DNA of 64,000 nucleotides. Origin: Talinum fruticosum. Taxonomy: Eukaryota > Streptophyta > Magnoliopsida > Caryophyllales > Talinaceae. Within the stretch, counting starts at the first letter, position 1; each line of letters starts with the position of its first letter. Below the pieces are notes generated by a model. It was not told where the DNA came from, searched no databases, and was given only the letters and a program-made list of their open reading frames with translations. This document shows positions 12,001 to 23,469 of the stretch, one piece after another. Location: assembly GCA_021018815.1 (NCBI GenBank), contig JAITYX010000008.1, positions 10,848,001-10,912,000 of the forward strand, given 5' to 3'. A program made the translations under genes and the position numbers.

Positions 12001-13739
12001 CAGAAGTATATTTCCTTGTCCCCAATTTCAGCCAGTTTCGGAAGGAATCGATCACACTGCAATTCATCATGGACAAACATTTGGACGTGCATGCAGATAA
12101 TGCATCTACCATCACCATGCATATTTGCCATGAATTTAACTGCACAGATTCTTCTTTGCGCTGGAGTGATATTTTCCTCCCGGTAAATGTTTGGGTTGCT
12201 GCACCCTTCTGTTTCCATAATCAGGCCTTTTCTAGGCTGCCCTCAAATGTCTTTTTAACTATATCTCTACATGATACAAAACTGTGAAGTATATTTGGAA
12301 AGGAAATAAGCTTGAATGTACTTTGTTTCTTCTTTTGGATGGGTTTTAAAGTACATATTTGTTGATTCCACATTGGCCATTTTATTTCATCTGTTCATAG
12401 CTTATGGTAGATTACTGGGTTTTTCCTTTTTCATAAATTAAAGTTTTGCTCATTATGCTGAGCCCTCTGCATCTGATTGCATTCAGGAAAGGCCATCTGA
12501 CGTGAAGTTGAAAACTATGCCTCCTAAAAGGAAATACATTCAAAAGAAGTTTAATGGAAAGTTTCTCAAGGGTACTCTGGTTGAGGTTAGAAGTGATGAG
12601 CAAGGCTATGAAAGATCTTGGTATACTGCAGTTGTTATAAGATTGAAGAGAAACGACAGATTCTTGGTAGAGTATTGCACACTGAAAACAGATGATGGTA
12701 AGGAATTCCTAAGAAAAGAGACTGATGACCGAAACATCAGACCATGCCCTCCTCTAGTAAAGGTTGATGATCATTACTGTCTGCTTGATAAGGTCGATGC
12801 TTGGTGCAATGGTGGATGGTGGGAGGGTCTGATATTCAAAGTTACTACTGTTGGTAAATATATGGTATTTTTGAGACAACTCGAGAAGAAATGGAATTTG
12901 ATCGTGTGAACTTGAGGAAACACCAGGAATGGATAAATGGACAATGGATTCTTGCAGATAAGGTATGGTTTCTATGCATAGCAGGTTTTAGTTTTATGAT
13001 TTAGAAATATCCATAATAGCTAAATTTTTGGGCCTACATTGTTAGTTTAAGAGGACTTGCGGTCTAGGAACAGTGGAACACCCACTAGTATCTGCGGAAA
13101 GCAGGTTATGATTCTAAAAATTCACACTGTTGGGTTTTCCATACCTGTGCTTTGCTCCAATTCCAAGTTATACATCTTTGCTTTTGAGAATATAAGGAGT
13201 TGCTGTCATGAGACTAACTAATATCTATGGTCTTCTTGTGGTGGCCAAAGTGAGGCTTGGATGGATCCCCTATAACTTCCCAAGCTCTACTTGGAGACCA
13301 CCTTCTCTTGGGCCCTTGTGGCATCCCTCAAGGGTCCAAGCTCATACTTTGCTCTATATTTATATCAGAACTAGTCTCTCTACTAGTTAACGGTAAGGTT
13401 GCTTACATCTTGATGTCCTTACACTCTACTTCGATGGCAAGGTTGTCGTTCATCGCACACACAAGGTCCTCATCTAGGGGTATCGTTTTCTATTATTTCT
13501 CTCTATTTATTGGGAAGAAAATTACTATCCTTGGTAGTTGGTACCTCGGGCATTCTTTCAGATTGGAGATAAGCAGTTTAAAACACCTTGCACATATGTT
13601 TGCATCAGAAAAATAGCAAGACACAAGGTAGTCAGCAGGCTAATATATAAACACATTTGAATGTCCAAATCTCCCATCAATGGCTTCATTTTAACATGTG
13701 CCAACTATGGTTTTGCAGGACGACTCGTATGGTAGATGA
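9043..13739 (+). CDS. Tandem Agenet-domain (DUF724-type) protein, four frame breaks
   Basis: Agenet domains are Tudor-like modules that bind histone or other peptides; DUF724 proteins are plant nuclear regulators. Exons are 9043-9449, 10228-10800, 11081-11662, 12487-12962 and 13719-13739. Exons 2-4 each encode one paralogous unit: a first Agenet half beginning F.PGT.VEVRS and ending in .RP.PPE, then a second half with DAWYN..WWEG and a closing HQ.W..GKW. Exon 1 has a weaker unit (GQSVEVFSEGSWKRGKI). The frame breaks at short homopolymers: T5 at 9334, G4 at 10255 (two bases short), A5 at 10379 and T5 at 12868. Adding the missing bases gives exon lengths of 408, 576, 582 and 477, all multiples of three, and restores alignment between units. 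The model would be 687 residues. The start at 9043 is tentative. I favour sequencing error over a real pseudogene. Confidence 0.75.
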
Positions 13740-14936
13740 ATTGATCTTTAACAGAATCGAAGTAGCAGCCGAAATTCCAGTCCAGATCTTGCATTTCTGC
13801 CAATGTAATTCTGTGGCATATATTACAGTTGATGGAAATAGATTGTTTTTGATAAGCTAGGTGCCAGCCCCCCACCCCCCCAAAAAAAATTTTTGTTATT
13901 AAATGTACTTGCCACTAACTTTCCTTACTAGAAGTCTTGGGTATAGGAGCTTATTCTCTATAGTTTGATGACATGTTTCGCCAGTAGGGGTGTCACTAAA
14001 CCAGTTGTGTCAAAGCTGTTGTAAACATGTGGAAACGTACTTGCATACCCTTTTTGTGTCTAAATACATATCCTAAATGAATCTCTCTGCAGAAGTTAAC
14101 CACTTCGAAATGTTGCTGTTATATTGATATGCTTCCTCCCCCAGTCCCTTAATGGATATGTTCACTTTATCTTATTTGTTCGAACTTGTTCAAAATTAGT
14201 AGAGGAACACAACAATTTCCCTGTGGATTCTGCTTCTACAGGTCTAGGAAGATCTAGATGTGAACAGTCTTACCTCTACAAACATTCCAGAGAGACCGAT
14301 TCTAAGCAAAGGAATGCGGGGAGAAAAGATAATCGCATTACTATCACCATTCCATCCTCCATGCATAGGTGTGTGTGGATGACAGTATTTCATAATAGCA
14401 AGTCAGAGGGTGAAAATTTATGATGAAAAGTAGGATAATGAGATGTTTTCTAAGACCTACCTTTATTTTCTGTTTGGCTGTGGCTTGTGCATGGCTCAGC
14501 CACCGAAGTTAGTGTATAATTGTAACCCTTTTACGTGAGACGGTTCTAGGCAAGATGGTAACTCATTATACACTTGCAATAAACAATGCGACGACCAATA
14601 TTGAAGCACCAATACAACACAAACAAGAGTCTTTTAGTTCTACAGTTTGTGATCACCACACACTTAGCTACCTTAATAGAAATGGTGCAAACATTCAGCA
14701 AAAATTCACTAAAATTCAATCACGATAGAACACGAGCAAATGAACACATTATTTTGTTCTTGCATTTGAAGACCATAGTCACAAATTCAAAAAAAAACTG
14801 ACTACCATAACTAAGCTATACAGAATATTATTTATGGTACAATAAAAACAAAAAGAAGATTATTATATCGAATTCATCTACATTATGCGTAATAGTACTT
14901 GACTTACAAATTTTATGTACAGCTAACTGAAGCACC
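13740..14936. other. Intergenic between convergent genes
   Basis: The 3' flanks of the Agenet gene (plus) and the F-box gene (minus) meet here. A short C/A-rich low-complexity tract lies at 13868-13890. No coding exon is convincing. Confidence 0.45.
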
Positions 14937-16028
14937 TTAATGACAGGAAAATAGCGTACTCCGAAATGCGTGGGCAGAGAACCACAGGGGCAGTGTGGAG
15001 TTGCTCTTCACCGAATACATTTCTTTCCAAAGCCTGCTGCTCCTATGATATACTAAAATCTGTTTATGAGTAGCTAGAAACACGCATTCGCCAGCCTGGC
15101 TTATAGGGAAAATTCCGGGCACCAATCCTCTAATACATCTGAGACTCACTCGATCCACCATTCTCCATTCCTGTTTCTCGTAATCCTCCAATACCCATAT
15201 ATTCATCCAAGCATCAGATATCTGAACCACAGATAAGCAACCATCCGATTCCAACAAATACATCCTATTCCCAACCCCGTAACTCATTTCTTCAGGCAAA
15301 TGAAGCTTTTTCCACACATCAATCTCTAAATCCAGCACGAGTATACAGGAATAGCTCACTGTCAACCAGTGGAGCATGCCATTCACAAAGACAACTTGGT
15401 TTCTATTCATTTGGGTGAAATGATCATCTTGCAATGACACAAACTTCCGCCACTTATTTATCTCCGAGTTGTAAACCATGCATATGAATGTCTTATCGGC
15501 TCTATGGCCAAAGGGACGATGGTACCCGGCCAAAACCACATTGAACTTACTAATGTCAGATAAATTACAAGCAATGCCAACCAAGGTTGCCTCCCCATCA
15601 GGATAAAACCTAGTTACAGGGCGCTCCCGGGTTCTCGGAAGCAACTTGAACTCTCTAGTCATAGGGTTACACACATAGAACACACCCTTATCAGGGATAC
15701 TTGAGCAGCATAACAACCCATTACATGAGGCTCTAACCTTAACCCTATCTTTCAAAAAATCCAAAGAAAATTCAGATACACCCCTCAAAAAATCAACACA
15801 AATCAAACTAGATTTAGAGTCAGAAACCTCAGTAACCTCAACTAACATCATAGATTTCTTAACTGATTCCTCATTATAGAGCTGAACAAAGTACCTATCA
15901 GAGGGCAATTTATACCAACATTTACACACAGCCCTAAATCTGAAAAGGGATTTTATGGGCACTCTTGCTAGAATCTGAAGGATAACTTCATCTGGGAAAA
16001 ACCCATTTCTCGAATTGACTGAATTCAT
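14937..16028 (-). CDS. F-box protein, At5g49610-like
   Basis: A single intact coding exon for 363 residues. F-box proteins are the substrate-recognition subunits of SCF ubiquitin ligases and bind SKP1 through the N-terminal F-box. Here the F-box spans about residues 10-52 (FPDEVILQILARVPIKSLFR, then VCKCWYKL). The rest is a plant F-box-associated/kelch-like propeller region with typical phrases such as CNGLLCC (about 107-113), VCNPMTREFKLLP, VFVNGMLHWLT and LDLEIDVWKKL. Length and domain order match the Arabidopsis At5g49610 type (about 359 residues, from memory). No frameshift is present. The target protein cannot be told from sequence. A spliced leader at 16137-16330 lies upstream, and the gene is divergent from the DnaJ gene. 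Confidence 0.93.
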   Translation of the reverse strand: MNSVNSRNGFFPDEVILQILARVPIKSLFRFRAVCKCWYKLPSDRYFVQLYNEESVKKSMMLVEVTEVSDSKSSLICVDFLRGVSEFSLDFLKDRVKVRASCNGLLCCSSIPDKGVFYVCNPMTREFKLLPRTRERPVTRFYPDGEATLVGIACNLSDISKFNVVLAGYHRPFGHRADKTFICMVYNSEINKWRKFVSLQDDHFTQMNRNQVVFVNGMLHWLTVSYSCILVLDLEIDVWKKLHLPEEMSYGVGNRMYLLESDGCLSVVQISDAWMNIWVLEDYEKQEWRMVDRVSLRCIRGLVPGIFPISQAGECVFLATHKQILVYHRSSRLWKEMYSVKSNSTLPLWFSAHAFRSTLFSCH

Positions 16029-16136
16029 TCTACGATTGCAATGATCAAAGCCTCAGTTGGCCAACCAAACCAAAGATCTCTAATTGCTCCCCCAAAGAAA
16101 ACCAAAAGAAAAAAAAAGAAAAAAAACTTTGCTTAC

Positions 16137-16330
16137 CAGAGATGAACTATGTGGCTTGAATTCGACGATGAATATATCATTATATGAATCAAAGAATCAA
16201 TTAAACGAAATGGGTATTTCGATTAGTTGAAAAAATTCTGGGGGCCAAGGTCTGATGAGAGAGAAAACTAGGTAGAGGGAGTTATTGATCAGAGAAAATC
16301 CAGAAAGGATTCGTACAGTTTCGGCTCCAC
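16137..16330 (-). other. F-box gene leader exon
   Basis: The sense strand reads ATCTCTG|GTAAGC at 16137/16136, a strong donor, about 108 bases before the start codon. A short leader intron is therefore likely. The 5' limit is a guess. Confidence 0.45.
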
Positions 16331-17229
16331 CTGAGGAAATATGATCATTAGTTGACAGGATATGCCCTTGCATTTATGCTTAATGGGAATTATGCCATGC
16401 CCACATTGACCGGTGGGTTAATGCATTGTTGGGCTAGTCTGCTATAATTTGGTCCATGGGCCAATGCCCTTGACAAGATTGATGAGTGCTGCTGTTCCCT
16501 CCCTTCTTTCTCTCTCTCTCTCATGGGATTTTCTCTACTTTTTGCGTGTTAGGGTATGTAAGAGGGTCAATGGAATCTAAAATATCCTCTAGGTTAACAA
16601 GTTGGCCCATTTAAGTTGAATGAATAAGGGTTAAGGTCAATATCAAATCAGGGTGACATCTGTAACATCTCTTTTAACGTATGTTATTGAGATGCAGAGT
16701 AAATCTATTAACAACTTATCGTTTGCCATCCCATTGATGATACTTATTGTCAGCCCATCGATGATACTAGCAATAATATCAAACTCGGTAAAGTTGCATC
16801 AATTCATACATAAGTAACCATTATTATACAAACTTTTCATGCAAATTTACCCCATTTTAAGCCGAAAGTTCAAACTAGTTCAATCAAATCAAAAGACTTG
16901 AAAACTCGACTACACTCGTAATTTACTTAAGAGCTAATCAATCCTCTTCGTTAATAATTTGATCATTATATGAACCAATATTTATACGAACTTTGTTTCG
17001 ATCAACTCGTCAAACAATTATAAACGCCTATACGTTTTTAAATTAAAACATAGATTTGAATATAACCCGATGTCTTAAAAATATAAATTTGAATATAACC
17101 CGATGTCGTGTCCTCGTACAAGGCTACAGTTTATTTGTTTGTATTTAAATATTTTGGATTTTTGGGGGTGGGGGGCTAGGCTTGGGCTTAAGTTATTTGA
17201 GAATGGGATTGGCGCAAGGAGATGAGAGA
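16331..17229. other. Intergenic, divergent promoters of F-box and DnaJ genes
   Basis: About 0.9 kb without coding signal. A CT-rich patch (TCTCTCTCTCTC) is at 16508-16522. An AT-rich section at 16690-17110 contains ACTCG-type degenerate motifs also seen at 34250-34300. Confidence 0.4.
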
Positions 17230-17401
17230 GAGAAATACCGAAGAAAATTAATTTTCATTTGCATTCCGCAAGAAGAAGAAAAGGGCAGGCAAAGGAAAGA
17301 AAGGGGGAATCAAAATTCGCTCGTTTGTTGGCAAAGTCAGTGAACGAAAGGTCACAAAACTCGCCAGCAACAGCCAACAGAATCCCATACTCAGCCGAGT
17401 C

Positions 17402-17438
<37 letters not shown>

Positions 17439-17651
17439 CAAAGAGGGTAAAATTGCTTCCGAAAATCCATGCTAGATTCATTTCTATACTTGATTGATTG
17501 ATGATTTTCTCTCTCCTTTCTCTTTTGCCCTCCATCCTAATATACTTTCGGGTGTAACCCCAACGCGATCCTTTGATGCTTTGATGCAGTTCAATCGGGT
17601 GTTGAATAGTTGTTGATCGGCCCCTTTTAAACCCTAGTTGTTGACAAGCAG
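17230..17651 (+). other. DnaJ gene leader exon(s)
   Basis: A GC-richer segment with a (GA)n tract at 17404-17434 and AAACCCTAG at 17630 ends in a clear donor, AAGCAG|GTAATA, at 17652. The next exon begins after TTTCAG at about 20690 and holds the start codon at 20810. The leader intron would be about 3 kb. Confidence 0.5.
17404..17434. repeat. (GA)n microsatellite
   Basis: About 15 uninterrupted GA units in the presumed DnaJ leader. Confidence 0.95.
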
Positions 17652-20600
17652 GTAATACTCAGAAACGGCAATTTTTTTAATGTTTGTATTAGGGTTCCTG
17701 AATTTTGGTCAGGTTTAATTGCTCGTGTTCGGGTGCCTCTAATTTTTAGTTGCTTGCCGCTATTTTGATTGTTTTTGTGCGGAAAGTTTTGGTCTTCAAT
17801 TTGTTACTATTTTGCATAGTGGAATAAGTGGCTAGAATGATGATATTGCTTTTGGCTCTTTTCTGCGTTTGGAGGAGGATCGGGTTAGGTAGCTAACAAC
17901 CAGTGTAAAGGTATCATTTTTTATTTTTTTTTTTGCATGGATGACAATTGGATTATCTAGGAATCATGTTGCTGAATCGACTAAATAGACAAGGGTTTGG
18001 TTTGGGTTGGGATTTTTTTCCTTTTTCTGGGGGAGGGGTTGAGAATCCAATGTAGGGTTCCCTGTGAGACCAAATTATATGGAAGTTCGATGATAGTGTT
18101 GATGTTCTTGGGTAGGTACGGCATGAAAATGTTCCTGCATCAGCCTTGGGGAGGGGGGCTGCTAAGACATACAAAAAAAAAAAAAAGAAAAAGGAGGTGG
18201 GCTTGTTGGCCTTTTAGTAAATCAAATTTAATGGTTGAAGCATTAAGTCTCAAACCTACAGTCTATTTGTAAAATGGAGCTTCTTTTTTTTCACCATTCA
18301 TAGAAGGATGAATGTCGTTAAGACCAGTTATTCCTTGTTGATCCCATTGCCTACTGATTATATTAATGACCGGGACGACAATCATTGACATTGTGAGAAA
18401 ATTACAAGAATAGGGTTTTGTTTTGACTTATTTGTAGGCTTGGAGAGAGTACCTTGAGAATGTAGTTCTAGAAGGTTTGTGAAATGGTATCTGAGAGCCT
18501 ACTGAGAAAGCCATTCAATGGGAGTTTACTAAAGCAGCTTTAGTTGGAGAATGTCAACATAAGTATGCCTGGCTTCTAGGTGAAGGAGAGAGGCGATCAA
18601 TTGAATGGAGGAATTGAGGATTGTAGTGAGTTTGAGGGGAGATAAAGGGATTTGATACATTCTGTTTTTTCAAGAGTTTATGGTTATATCTTATCTCCTA
18701 TCAAAAATCTTGATTGAAGCAATCCTTTCCTTTATCTTTGGTGAGGGAGGTTGTGAAAACCGAAGATATGCAAGGGAAAGTAGCTCCCAAGTGAGGTAGT
18801 ATAAAAGAGGGCTGAATGTGAATAAGAAGAGTTTCTTCATCCTATTCTGGTTAATGCCCACAACTCTAGAAGTTTGTGGAACTTGACGTAGAAGTGTTAA
18901 TAAACTTATAGTGTTGCTAAAGTAATTTTCATGGAAAGGAGTTTGTATGTGTCTTTGAGGGATTACACAACTTTCACTATTTTGGGTTTATCCTTTAGGT
19001 ATAAGCTTAGGTTGCTTTGGGCATGATGAGATGTGTGAGAGCATGATTGAGGCGGAGTTATGAATGAGAAGAGTGGTAGGAAGACCGATGAGAATACACT
19101 AAACATCATGTTTGTAGCTGCAAGCTTCAAAGCCACAAAGATTCTTTGCAGGCATTGGAGCACCAATAACAATGTGGACATGAATGCCATTCGATTCTTT
19201 TTATGATATTCTTTATTACAAATTGGCTTTCAGCTCCCCCCCAAAGTTCCTTTTGTCTTTTGGATTTTTCTTTAACAATGGTAATTTTATTATCTGTTTT
19301 GCGCTATTGGTCTCAACAGTTCAATGCCTTGTTAGTCACATATTTTTATTTCGTCTTGGTTTATCTAGTGCATTTGTGATGTTCATAATAAACATTAGAT
19401 TCCTTATGCTTGTTAATTGTGTTTTGTTACTTATCTTGAACAAACAAACAAGTAAAAGAATTGATTAATGCATTTATTTCTTAAAAAGATGGAGGACAAG
19501 GAAGATAAAATATAAACTATTGAGGAGCTCTTGGCTTTTGGAAAATGAAGCTATACTTCATAAGAATGACCTTAGTGAAGTATTTGTAGTGAGATTACTT
19601 TCATTGGTGCCTAATGAGGTTCGTATGAACAAGTTTAGATTGAACAAACAATTAATTTTAGAAAGTTGGTTCATCAAGCAACTAAACTCCGACTTCATTG
19701 TAAGGATCGAAAACTTGTATCATGGGAAAAAATGGCATGTAATGATTGAACGAAAACATGCGTTCCTTCAAATAATTTCCTGTTCCCTTTGTTGATGAAG
19801 GGATGTGTTCCTCATATATTGACATTCTTGTCATTTAGAATTGTGCTGTCCAAGCTTCCATTGTTTGAGGGAAGGATATATCTGAACTTTCTTTATCTAC
19901 TTCAGTTATTTGAGGATTTTTAGGTACTGCTTCCATCCAAGAGGTGTTGATTGCTCTTTTTGTTCTTATTTCAGTTGAAAAGGAACTGTTTTTGCAACCT
20001 CTTTTGTTTATCTATTATGTGTTTTCTTTTGTCAGTGGAGGGTTATTTCGACCTATTTCTATTTTGGAAAGATTCTGGAGGCGATAAGTTTGATATGGAC
20101 CTCTCAGAAAATGTATCAGCATAAAGGCCGGAAGCTTCGATTGGAATAGAATATCTTATGCGCTTTTTATGCATGAAAAGGTTCTATTTCTAAATTTTGC
20201 TTTTAAAGAAGGGGGACGAAATTGGACTTTCTAACTAAGCATACTGACTTCATATCTATAATACCATGTTAATGGTTTGGTTGTTTGCTGATGTTGGGTG
20301 TGGCCTTGCATTTTTCACTGGCCCTTTATGTGCCGGTTTTTTTTTTTTTTAAAGTTGTTTTGTCTTGCTTATGGTTTCATGAACCTGATTTTAACTGTAT
20401 GTCTATCATCTGTTTAATTTTGTATTTATGTGTTTTTCGTCGCTTCCTTTCCCTTAAGCTGAAAAGTTTGCTCAATCTCCTTCATTTGGCAGAACTGTGG
20501 GACCAGGACATTGCTATCTTTCTCTCATTTCTTTCTTTGTGGAGCACTATACATACAACTAGAAGTGCCTTCATAACCTTGTGGAGAAAATAATAGCTGA

Positions 20601-20689
20601 AAGATGTTAATGGTCATGAACAGTTACTGGCTGTTAGTTTTGAATGTCTGGTCTGTGTTTCCATCAATAATAGTTTTCTGAAAATTTCA
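17652..20689 (+). other. Long DnaJ leader intron
   Basis: Three kilobases of T-rich sequence with scattered stops. Reading frames at 19184-19468 and 19520-19795 lack protein-like composition and match nothing I know. They are most likely intron sequence or old transposon debris. Confidence 0.5.
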
Positions 20690-20809
20690 GGCCTTCCTAT
20701 CGTCTTTGTTGGTGACAATTTGAACATCCAGTTTGTGCAACGTTGGTTCAAGATGTACGTGTGATCAATTTTTTCAAGTTTGGTTCACATGTTCTAAAAT
20801 ATCATATTC

Positions 20810-23414
20810 ATGGCTCGGAAAGGAAATCGACCAAAAAAGGGATCGATCAGACTCCACTGAAGAGTAAAAAAAGGAATCAGAGTTGAAGGCTGTTGCTGAT
20901 GAACTCCCAGGTGAAAAGAGGAACTCCCTTTGACAGAATCTATAAACAAAACCTCTTCTCCGGGGATGGGAGGAAAAAGAACAAACAATCAAGAAACTCT
21001 CACACAAAAGATGATGAGCAGGTGGATGGTGTGGAGGGTGTGGGATCCTCATTGCATGACTTTGGCTTGTCGGGAAAAAGTGTGGAAGATTTTGTGTCAA
21101 GGGACTTGGATGATCCCTCTGTCGGCAATCATAACTTAAAAATCAGAGTGCTAGCGCTGATCATTTAGCAAATGGATGTGATACAGACATCAGGACTGAA
21201 AAGGTCCAGTTCTCTTACATTGAAGCACTTGAGTGGGTGAAGGGTTCCGCTTTATCTATCTTAAGGGTATCATCTGGATGGCTAGAAAGGCAAAAACCAT
21301 TGTTTTTCGCTGTGACAAATAACATTTACAGGTTCCGGGATGTCATACAATTGAGGCTTCTTCAAACATATCCGATTGTTCTGAAATGGCTTTTTCAACT
21401 GGGAAACATCGTGCTGCTTGTGTCATTGGTTTGGTTGGACTGTGCTTATCGTGGCATGGACTCCTTTTTGCGGATGGGAACAACATCCTTCTTGTCTGTT
21501 CTTTGGTTTAGTGTTCTTTCACTCATTGCGATGATTGGGATGTTCAAATTTCTGGTGGTGTTGGTAAGCCCTTTTGGTACTTGTTTGCTTTCATTATTAT
21601 AATTGGTCCTTTCTATTTTGGCTATAAATAGTCCATGATAATAGGCCAATAAAAAGGAGTGCATATACTCATAAAAAGGGGGAAAACTACTAACTGTGGT
21701 TATTTTGTTGTATATCATGTGTAAAGCGGAAGTGGAATGTCTAGGCCATTTGCTGCTTCATTGTCTGTTTGCTAGAGCTCTATAGAATCTAGCCTATAGT
21801 TACTCGGGAGTTTCTGGGGTGGTTTTTAACTTTGTTAGGAATCATCTATTCGCCTGGGAGAAAGAAGAATGCTATTTTATTCAAGACATGCGATTTTTGG
21901 GATCATTTGGCATGAAAGAAACAGAAGAGTCTTCTTCAGTGCTTTAAAGATAATTTCATCAAGACTCTCGATTTTTGGGAAAATGGGTACTTTTGTTATT
22001 CTGGTTTTGATCTTGTAGATTTCATGGAGAGTATCCGCATTGGATGTGTATAACCTTTTGTAGGATGCTCGCTTTGCATCCAACCATTTGAGATAATTAT
22101 ATATTTACTTCATTTCCTTATTAATTCTTTTTTGTCGCACATGGAGCCAGAGTGAAATTTCTGGATCTGCTAGGGCGGCCATCCAGTTTACTGGGGGGTT
22201 TACATGTATAGGAATGTCATACAGTGGGTGGCTATGCATTCTGGCCTGTAATTGTCATGTTAAGTTAAAAGAAATCCGAATTGATTTATCCTTTTATCAC
22301 TGGTATCGGTACATAAAAACCTATAAAAGTGCATATTCTAATCAAATGTCTGGAATGTGATCAGCTTGGCTGTATGAACCATAGTTCATGCACTTGCCTT
22401 TTCTACATGGTCATCCAAGGGCTATAAGATTCTTTCCATCTGTTATTTGATAAGTGTTTCTAGTACTTCAAGGATCACGGTTTTAATGTAAACTCTACTT
22501 CCTAGTAGGGTAAAAGGGTAGCCTTTCTAGTTTTTACGTCTGGAATTTATGTTGCTGAATGACTAGTAGGAGTATGACACTAAGTTCCTTGTCTGTCCTT
22601 TATAGCATGCCTGGTCCTTCCCATCCAGTTGTTGTGCCTTCTTTCTTTCTCACAATATCTGATAACCTCCAGGCTTTTGCTGCTGGGTTTGCAGCTTTGG
22701 TCGGCTTCACCATTTTACTGTTGATAATTGGTGTTAGTGGAGCTATTTTTCTTTGGTTTTATGGAAGCTTTTGGACAACCTCTCTTACAATCATTTTCGC
22801 AGGTGATGGATCTGATACTCTGGCATGACGTGATGCTGTGAACTGTTTATGCAATATCTAATAAGTTGCTTGGTTTCTGTAAACTATGCAGGGTTGGCAT
22901 TTATATTGGGTCGCGAGCGTCTTGCTTTGTTGATTACCACAGTCTATTCAGTATATTGTGCATGGGCATATGTTGGATGGCTTGGCGTGCTTTTGGGCTT
23001 GAATTTATCATTTATTTCAAGTGATGCTCTTATATACTTTCTGAAAAATAACATAGATGAACAAAGAAGTAAGGAATCTGAGCAAGCGAACGGAGTTCAT
23101 GGAGATCGAAGCTATTTTACTGGAGAAGCACACTATTCATATGCAGACAATGGTTCAGGGCAGTCAGCTGATCGAGGTGCTGGAGTTGCTTCTACTAGCG
23201 GGGCTGATTCTGATATTACATCTGAAGATGAGGTTGTTCGCTTGTTAAATTGTACTGATCATTACTCAGCTTTGGGCTTGTCCCGATATCAACAAGTAGA
23301 TGCATCTGTACTAAAGAGAGAGTACAGGAAAAAGGTAATGCCTTCCAGCTTGACCAATTTTCTTTTCCTTGATATTTTCCCTTCCTTTCATGGTTTGATT
23401 GCTCTCCCCCCCAA

Positions 23415-23469
<55 letters not shown>

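Noticed and set aside
13208..13616. Open frames in the last Agenet intron
   Set aside because: No domain similarity, and they lie wholly between a donor at 12963 and an acceptor at 13718 that are both needed by the Agenet model.
19184..19795. Two open frames of about 90 codons in the DnaJ leader intron
   Set aside because: They have intron-like T-rich composition, no homology I recognise, and no splice signals linking them to the gene.
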